Shown: piece by piece, positions 6,030-9,529 of the stretch
How the letters are laid out: each line of letters begins with the position of its first letter
Position numbering within the stretch: the first letter of the stretch is position 1
Assembly: GCA_948759685.1 (NCBI GenBank)
Contig: CAQBGY010000108.1
Location: forward strand, 1 to 9,529
Direction: 5' to 3'
DNA: 9,529 bases
Source: an uncultured Eubacterium sp.
GTDB lineage: Bacteria; Bacillota_A; Clostridia; Lachnospirales; Lachnospiraceae
The notes under the pieces: model-generated
What the model saw: the letters and a program-made list of their open reading frames with translations, nothing else
Databases searched by the model: none
What the model was told of the DNA's origin: nothing
Position numbers and translations under genes: made by a program

Positions 6030-6539
6030 ATGGCAAAGAAATATTTATTAGAAACATGGAGAGAGATTGCATATAATCAGGAACAGACACAGAAACAATA
6101 TAATGATTTCTGGGGAGCATATTTTGCACAGGAAAAGGAAGTTTATAAAGATATCCTTTCAAATCATGGTACTGTTGTTTCAGGTACAGTAGAAGAATTA
6201 GCTGAAAAATATAATATGGAAGTTCTTACTATGGTAGGCTTTTTAGATGGTATTAATGAGAGTCTGAAAAAAGAGAATCCTATTGATAAGTTGACAGAGA
6301 CAACAGAGGTTCACCTTGATTATGATGATGAAAAGTTATATAAAAACATGGTTGCGGCAAAAGCTGAATGGTTGTATGAATTAGAAGAATGGAATGATAT
6401 TCTTTCAGAAGACAGAAGAAAAGAATTGTATAAAGAAGAAAAACTTTCCGGCACCGTTGTTAAAGACAAAAAGGTAGGAAGAAATGATCCATGTCCTTGT
6501 GGTAGTGGTAAAAAATATAAACATTGTTGTGGAAAGTAG
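6030..6539 (+). CDS. SEC-C metal-binding motif protein
   Basis: A 169-aa protein. The ATG at 6030 is chosen because GGAGG at 6020-6024 lies five bases upstream; an in-frame TTG at 6018 overlaps that site and is unlikely. The C-terminus (149-168) is a clear SEC-C motif, [11 protein letters not shown] followed by KHCCG; Cys155, Cys157, Cys166 and His165 or Cys167 would bind zinc. Comparable tails occur in SecA, where they bind SecB and ribosomes, and in many small Firmicutes proteins of unknown role. Residues 1-145 are charged and mainly helical ([13 protein letters not shown], then [10 protein letters not shown]), with no membrane segment, so it is probably cytosolic. It appears monocistronic, with its own promoter and a terminator 9 bases after the stop. 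It is not SecA and shows no enzyme motif; the exact role is unknown. Confidence 0.88.
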   Translation: MAKKYLLETWREIAYNQEQTQKQYNDFWGAYFAQEKEVYKDILSNHGTVVSGTVEELAEKYNMEVLTMVGFLDGINESLKKENPIDKLTETTEVHLDYDDEKLYKNMVAAKAEWLYELEEWNDILSEDRRKELYKEEKLSGTVVKDKKVGRNDPCPCGSGKKYKHCCGK

Positions 6540-6547
6540 CGATAAAT

Positions 6548-6572
6548 AAAGGGACTGTAAAAAGTCCCTTTT
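6548..6572. terminator. Terminator between convergent genes
   Basis: aaagggact (6548-6556) pairs with agtcccttt (6563-6571) around a six-base loop, with a U-run partly inside the stem end (tttt). It is placed immediately after the SEC-C gene and may also serve the convergent minus-strand gene ending at 6651. The rest of 6573-6650 holds a further T6 tract (6585-6590) but no gene. Confidence 0.75.
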
Positions 6573-6650
6573 ATGTTAGGGAAGTTTTTTATCAAATTGA
6601 CTAATATACATGAAAAGCGTTTGAAATCTTTGACATGATTTAAATTGAAT

Positions 6651-7646
6651 TTATCTGATACTTTTCTGCATTCCATATTCCTTATAATCAGCCACAATAC
6701 GTCTGGCTTCTTTTCGTTTTGACTCAGAATGCCCGATAATAATTTCATATCCGGTAGCACGAATGGCGTTAATCAGTTCTAAAGCTTCATCACTTGATTT
6801 ATGTTTTGCAGTAATCACAGAACCAGTTAGAATCATAAAGCATATGGAAAATTCAGGTGCAGTGTCTTTAGGGTTTAAGGAAATTTCACCCATGCGATAA
6901 CACCATACAATTTCATCTAATGGAATAATGGAAACTTTTGTCTTTCCTAAATCAATAAAATAGTTTTCTGTAATATACATATCATTAATCTGAATATAGT
7001 TTTCACTGTCCAGTTCGTATTGGGCATCATCAATTAAGGCTTTCTGTTCCTTTTTTCCTATAAAAGAACAAACCGGATAAATATATGGATTAGCAATGGC
7101 AATTAGACGACTGATAGATTTTTTCATGGAAATAAGAAAAATCACTAGAACAATCCATAAAAGTACCATATAAAATGATGGATAGTAGTCTGCATTACTT
7201 AATATAAAATCGGCATTTACTTTTGAGAATGAATCTACATTCCAATTTAAATCATTCATATATGATTCCAGCATTTTTTTGAAAGCACGGTTGGGCTTTG
7301 TGATCTTTGCTTTAAATTCATAATTCTTTATAACCTTTTGGGGAACTCCTTCGATGGGAATAATTGCGAACACACTTTTTCCATCTTTTATAGAATAATA
7401 ATAACCATAAAGGGAGCCTCCTGACTTTTCTAAATTATATCCTGTATAATATAGTTTTTTTGCTTTTATCTTTACATAGCCATCTTGAGAAGTAACTTTA
7501 TGTATATCATTTACAGTGTCAGGATGAAATACAGAGATAAAAGGACAAAGAATAAAAATAATCATCATAATGGCACACAGAAATAGAGGAACTCCAAGTT
7601 TATTTCCACAAGCTGTTCTAATTTTATTTGTAATACTAATCTTCAT
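6651..7646 (-). CDS. Two-helix membrane protein with C-terminal PH-like cytosolic domain, function unknown
   Basis: A 331-aa protein. The start is supported by AAGAGG (plus strand 7655-7660) eight bases upstream of the ATG. A hydrophobic helix at about 18-40 and another at about 157-175 enclose a ~115-residue lysine- and tyrosine-rich segment (41-156), probably outside the cell. The C-terminal ~155 residues would be cytosolic. Residues ~205-305 read as alternating short strands (MYITENYFIDLGKTKVSIIP, then LDEIVWCY, ending in a helix EALELINAI), a pattern that suggests a PH-like beta barrel with C-terminal helix. From memory this layout matches unnamed DUF-type membrane proteins of Lachnospiraceae, but I cannot assign the family firmly. 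It has its own promoter (7681-7709), diverges from the methyltransferase gene and converges on the SEC-C gene. No catalytic motif is seen. Confidence 0.82.
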   Translation of the reverse strand: MKISITNKIRTACGNKLGVPLFLCAIMMIIFILCPFISVFHPDTVNDIHKVTSQDGYVKIKAKKLYYTGYNLEKSGGSLYGYYYSIKDGKSVFAIIPIEGVPQKVIKNYEFKAKITKPNRAFKKMLESYMNDLNWNVDSFSKVNADFILSNADYYPSFYMVLLWIVLVIFLISMKKSISRLIAIANPYIYPVCSFIGKKEQKALIDDAQYELDSENYIQINDMYITENYFIDLGKTKVSIIPLDEIVWCYRMGEISLNPKDTAPEFSICFMILTGSVITAKHKSSDEALELINAIRATGYEIIIGHSESKRKEARRIVADYKEYGMQKSIR

Positions 7647-7680
7647 GTTTTTAGCCTCTTAAATTTAAAATACTTTATTT

Positions 7681-7709
7681 AGTATAAATGACGATTCTAT
7701 TTTAATCAA
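7681..7709 (-). promoter_or_regulatory. Promoter for the 331-aa membrane protein gene
   Basis: On the minus strand TTGATT (7709-7704), a 17-base spacer and TATACT (7686-7681). The predicted start near 7674 gives a ~28-base leader holding the ribosome binding site. Confidence 0.6.
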
Positions 7710-7730
7710 GGTTGCGTTTCAAGGTGTTTG

Positions 7731-7760
7731 TTGGTAAAATCACATAAGGGAAAGTATTAT
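7731..7760 (+). promoter_or_regulatory. Candidate promoter for methyltransferase-hslO transcript
   Basis: TTGGTA (7731-7736), an 18-base spacer and TATTAT (7755-7760), ending 20 bases before the start codon. An alternative is TTGCGT (7712-7717), 17 bases, TAAAAT (7735-7740). Both are only moderate matches. No CIRCE or CtsR operator, as would be expected for classical heat-shock control, is visible in 7647-7780. Confidence 0.35.
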
Positions 7761-7780
7761 TAAATAATGGAGAAAACAAA

Positions 7781-8530
7781 ATGGAAGCGTACGGTGGATT
7801 TGCACAGGTTTATGATGATTTTATGGACAATGTTGATTATCATCAGTGGTGTGGTTATGCAGTAAAGTTATTAAAGAAATATGGTGTATCAGATGGACAG
7901 CTGGTGGAAATTGGCTGTGGTACAGGTACAGGCACAATGTTGTTCGCAAAAGAAGGGTATCAGATGATAGGAATTGACATTTCTCAGGAAATGTTAGAGA
8001 TTGCTGAAAGTAAAAAGGAAGAGGAGAATATTTTATATGTTCTTCAGGATGCCACGGAACTGGAGCTGCCATATACTGTGCCTGCAATGGCCAGCATCGG
8101 AGATTCTATGAATTATATTACAGACTATGGTGATTTTACTATGGTATTAAAAAGGGTAAATGAGTTTTTAGAGCAAGATGGAATTTTCGTATTTGATTTA
8201 AAAACAAGAAAATATTTTTCTGAAATTGGAGAGACTACTATCGCAGAAGACAGGGAAGAATGCAGTTTTATATGGGAAAACTATTTTGATGAAGAGACAA
8301 ATATTAATGAGTATTATTTATCTGTTTTTGTCCGTGGAGATGATGGCAGATATGATAAATATGAGGAAGAACATTTTCAGCGGGGATATACATTACAAGA
8401 AGTAAGGCAGGCTGTGGAGATGTCAGGACTAAAAATAGAAAATATTTATGAAGCATTTTCCGATAATGAGGGGAATGAAGAAAATGACAGAGTGTATGTC
8501 GTTGCCAGAAAGACTAGCGAAACTAAGTAG
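7781..8530 (+). CDS. Class I SAM-dependent methyltransferase (YqeM-like)
   Basis: A 249-aa protein. GGAG at 7769-7772 lies eight bases before the ATG. The N-terminus has the YGGFAQVYD pattern common in this subgroup. Motif I is EIGCGTGTG at 43-51 (SAM binding), followed by the acidic IGIDIS (Asp66, ribose hydroxyls), LQDATELELP around 88-97, DSMNYI at 108-113 and the strand GIFVFDL at 134-140. The second half has the charged beta-rich insert (EEEHFQRGYTLQEV) and a helix for 'SGL'-type recognition. The length is typical of small-molecule or YqeM-like methyltransferases; the substrate cannot be inferred. It lies 38 bases upstream of hslO in the same direction, so they are probably cotranscribed. 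That pairing is familiar in related Clostridia from memory, but a functional link is not shown. Confidence 0.92.
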   Translation: MEAYGGFAQVYDDFMDNVDYHQWCGYAVKLLKKYGVSDGQLVEIGCGTGTGTMLFAKEGYQMIGIDISQEMLEIAESKKEEENILYVLQDATELELPYTVPAMASIGDSMNYITDYGDFTMVLKRVNEFLEQDGIFVFDLKTRKYFSEIGETTIAEDREECSFIWENYFDEETNINEYYLSVFVRGDDGRYDKYEEEHFQRGYTLQEVRQAVEMSGLKIENIYEAFSDNEGNEENDRVYVVARKTSETK

Positions 8531-8568
8531 ACAGAAAATTAATAACAAAAGGACGTAAGGAGAACAAA

Positions 8569-9444
8569 ATGGATTATATTGTTAGAGCAACAGCAGCAAA
8601 TGCACAGATTAGAGCCTTTGCAATTACATCAAGGGAAATGGTTGAGACAGCAAGAGAACATCATAACACCAGTCCTGTTGCAACAGCTGCACTTGGAAGA
8701 CTGCTGACAGGAGGGGCTATGATGGGAGTGATGATGAAGGGTGAGAAGGACATGCTGACCCTGATGATGAAGGGTGACGGCCCTATTAATGGAGTGACTG
8801 TGACAGCAGATTCAAAAGGAAATGTAAAAGGATATGTAGGAAATCCGAATGTTCTGATTCCGGCAAATTATGCAGGAAAGTTAGATGTAGGTGCTGCGAT
8901 TGGTTATGGTACACTGACAGTGATTAAAGATATGGGATTAAAAGAGCCATACTGTAGTCAGGTACCTCTTGGAACAAGTGAGGTAGCAGAAGATTTGACA
9001 TATTATTTTGCATCATCAGAGCAGGTTCCGTCAGCAGTAGGTCTTGGTGTGTTAATGTCAAAAGATAATACAGTGAAACAGTCAGGTGGATTTATCGTAC
9101 AGTTAATGCCGTTTGCAGATGAAGAAGTTATCAGCAAGTTAGAGGAGCGTATAAATAGTATCAGTTCGGTTACAGATATGTTAGAAAAAGGTATGACACC
9201 GGAGGACATCCTGAAAGAAGTTATGGGAGATATGGATGTACAATTTACTGATAAAATAACTACTGCGTTTGTATGTAACTGTAGTAAAGAAAGAATTGTC
9301 AAGGCATTGGCCGGAATCAGTAAAAAGGATATGGATGATATTATTAATGACGGAAAAGAAATTGAGGTAAAGTGTGATTTTTGCAATACGAATTACAAAT
9401 TTAGTGTGGAAGAACTAAAAACATTGAGGAAACAGTTTGGTTGA
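8569..9444 (+). CDS. hslO: Redox-regulated chaperone Hsp33
   Basis: A 291-aa cytosolic holdase that binds unfolding proteins when oxidative stress oxidises its C-terminal cysteines and releases zinc. TAAGGAG at 8556-8562 lies six bases upstream of the ATG. The N-terminal domain starts DYIVRATAANAQIRAFAIT and has the expected SPVATAALGRLLTGGAMMG region (35-53), the GPINGVTVTADSKGNVKGYV segment (71-90) and the GYGTLTVIKDMG strand (112-123). The zinc centre is intact: Cys236-x-Cys238, 30 residues, Cys269-x2-Cys272. One further cysteine (129) lies in the N-terminal domain (KEPYCSQVPL). The length matches the family (~290). Expected redox switching is family knowledge, not seen here. It follows the methyltransferase gene and is followed 42 bases later by another start. 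Confidence 0.97.
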   Translation: MDYIVRATAANAQIRAFAITSREMVETAREHHNTSPVATAALGRLLTGGAMMGVMMKGEKDMLTLMMKGDGPINGVTVTADSKGNVKGYVGNPNVLIPANYAGKLDVGAAIGYGTLTVIKDMGLKEPYCSQVPLGTSEVAEDLTYYFASSEQVPSAVGLGVLMSKDNTVKQSGGFIVQLMPFADEEVISKLEERINSISSVTDMLEKGMTPEDILKEVMGDMDVQFTDKITTAFVCNCSKERIVKALAGISKKDMDDIINDGKEIEVKCDFCNTNYKFSVEELKTLRKQFG

Positions 9445-9486
9445 TAATACATTATTACAGAAGAAATTTAGATATGGAGGAATATC

Positions 9487-9529
9487 GTGAAAAAAGTAAG
9501 TTTTATACTACTCAGCATTCTTATAATGT
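9487..9529 (+). CDS. Start of an exported or membrane protein, cut by window end
   Basis: A GTG start at 9487 with GGAGG at 9476-9480, six bases upstream. Only 14 codons are visible: MKKVSFILLSILIM, a basic start followed by a hydrophobic run, typical of a signal peptide, lipoprotein leader or first membrane helix. An alternative ATG at 9474 in another frame overlaps the ribosome binding site and gives a polar peptide, so it is less likely. The product cannot be identified. The 42-base gap to hslO allows cotranscription. Confidence 0.55.
   Translation, partial: MKKVSFILLSILIM

Noticed and set aside
6320..6760. 146-codon minus-strand open frame overlapping two genes
   Set aside because: It is antisense to the SEC-C gene, crosses the terminator and overlaps the 331-aa gene's 3' end in another frame, so it is a shadow.
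9003..9386. 127-codon minus-strand open frame inside hslO
   Set aside because: It is fully antisense to an intact, well-conserved Hsp33 gene.

Overview
The window is an AT-rich, chromosomal-looking stretch from a low-GC Gram-positive bacterium, most likely a gut or rumen Lachnospiraceae (Clostridia). The main pointers are a secreted F5/8C/Ig-like protein ending in a very lysine-rich Fn3-like tail, a divergent clade of adenylosuccinate synthetase, a short two-helix membrane protein, and strong AGGAGG-type ribosome binding sites. No transposase, phage, CRISPR or defence genes are visible.

Layout, left to right. (1) 59-3706 (+): a 1215-aa secreted modular surface protein built of discoidin-type binding modules, Fn3-like linkers and Ig-like repeats, with a basic C-terminal tail. 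(2) 3729-3786: a long hairpin whose loop holds a TATAAT box. (3) 3839-5113 (+): purA, de novo AMP synthesis. (4) 5114-5474: a noncoding convergent region holding a 32-bp hairpin terminator and three and a half ~80-bp tandem repeats that fold as GNRA-capped hairpins with compensatory changes. (5) 5475-5666 (-): a 63-aa two-helix membrane protein. (6) 5667-6029: a noncoding divergent region with two copies of a ~55-bp extragenic repeat, a 13-bp inverted repeat enclosing a bidirectional terminator-like hairpin, and two back-to-back promoters that appear to share one self-complementary -35 box. (7) 6030-6539 (+): a SEC-C zinc-motif protein. (8) 6651-7646 (-): a two-helix membrane protein of unknown function, convergent with the SEC-C gene. 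(9) 7781-8530 and 8569-9444 (+): a class I SAM methyltransferase and Hsp33 (hslO), probably one transcript, followed by the first 14 codons of another exported or membrane protein.

The protein-coding genes are mostly ordinary housekeeping or accessory genes. The least explained structure lies in the two noncoding regions around the 63-aa membrane protein gene: the tandem structured repeats downstream of it and the possible long leader upstream of it. These are the best candidates for something undescribed. All calls come from reading the sequence; no searches or folding programs were run.
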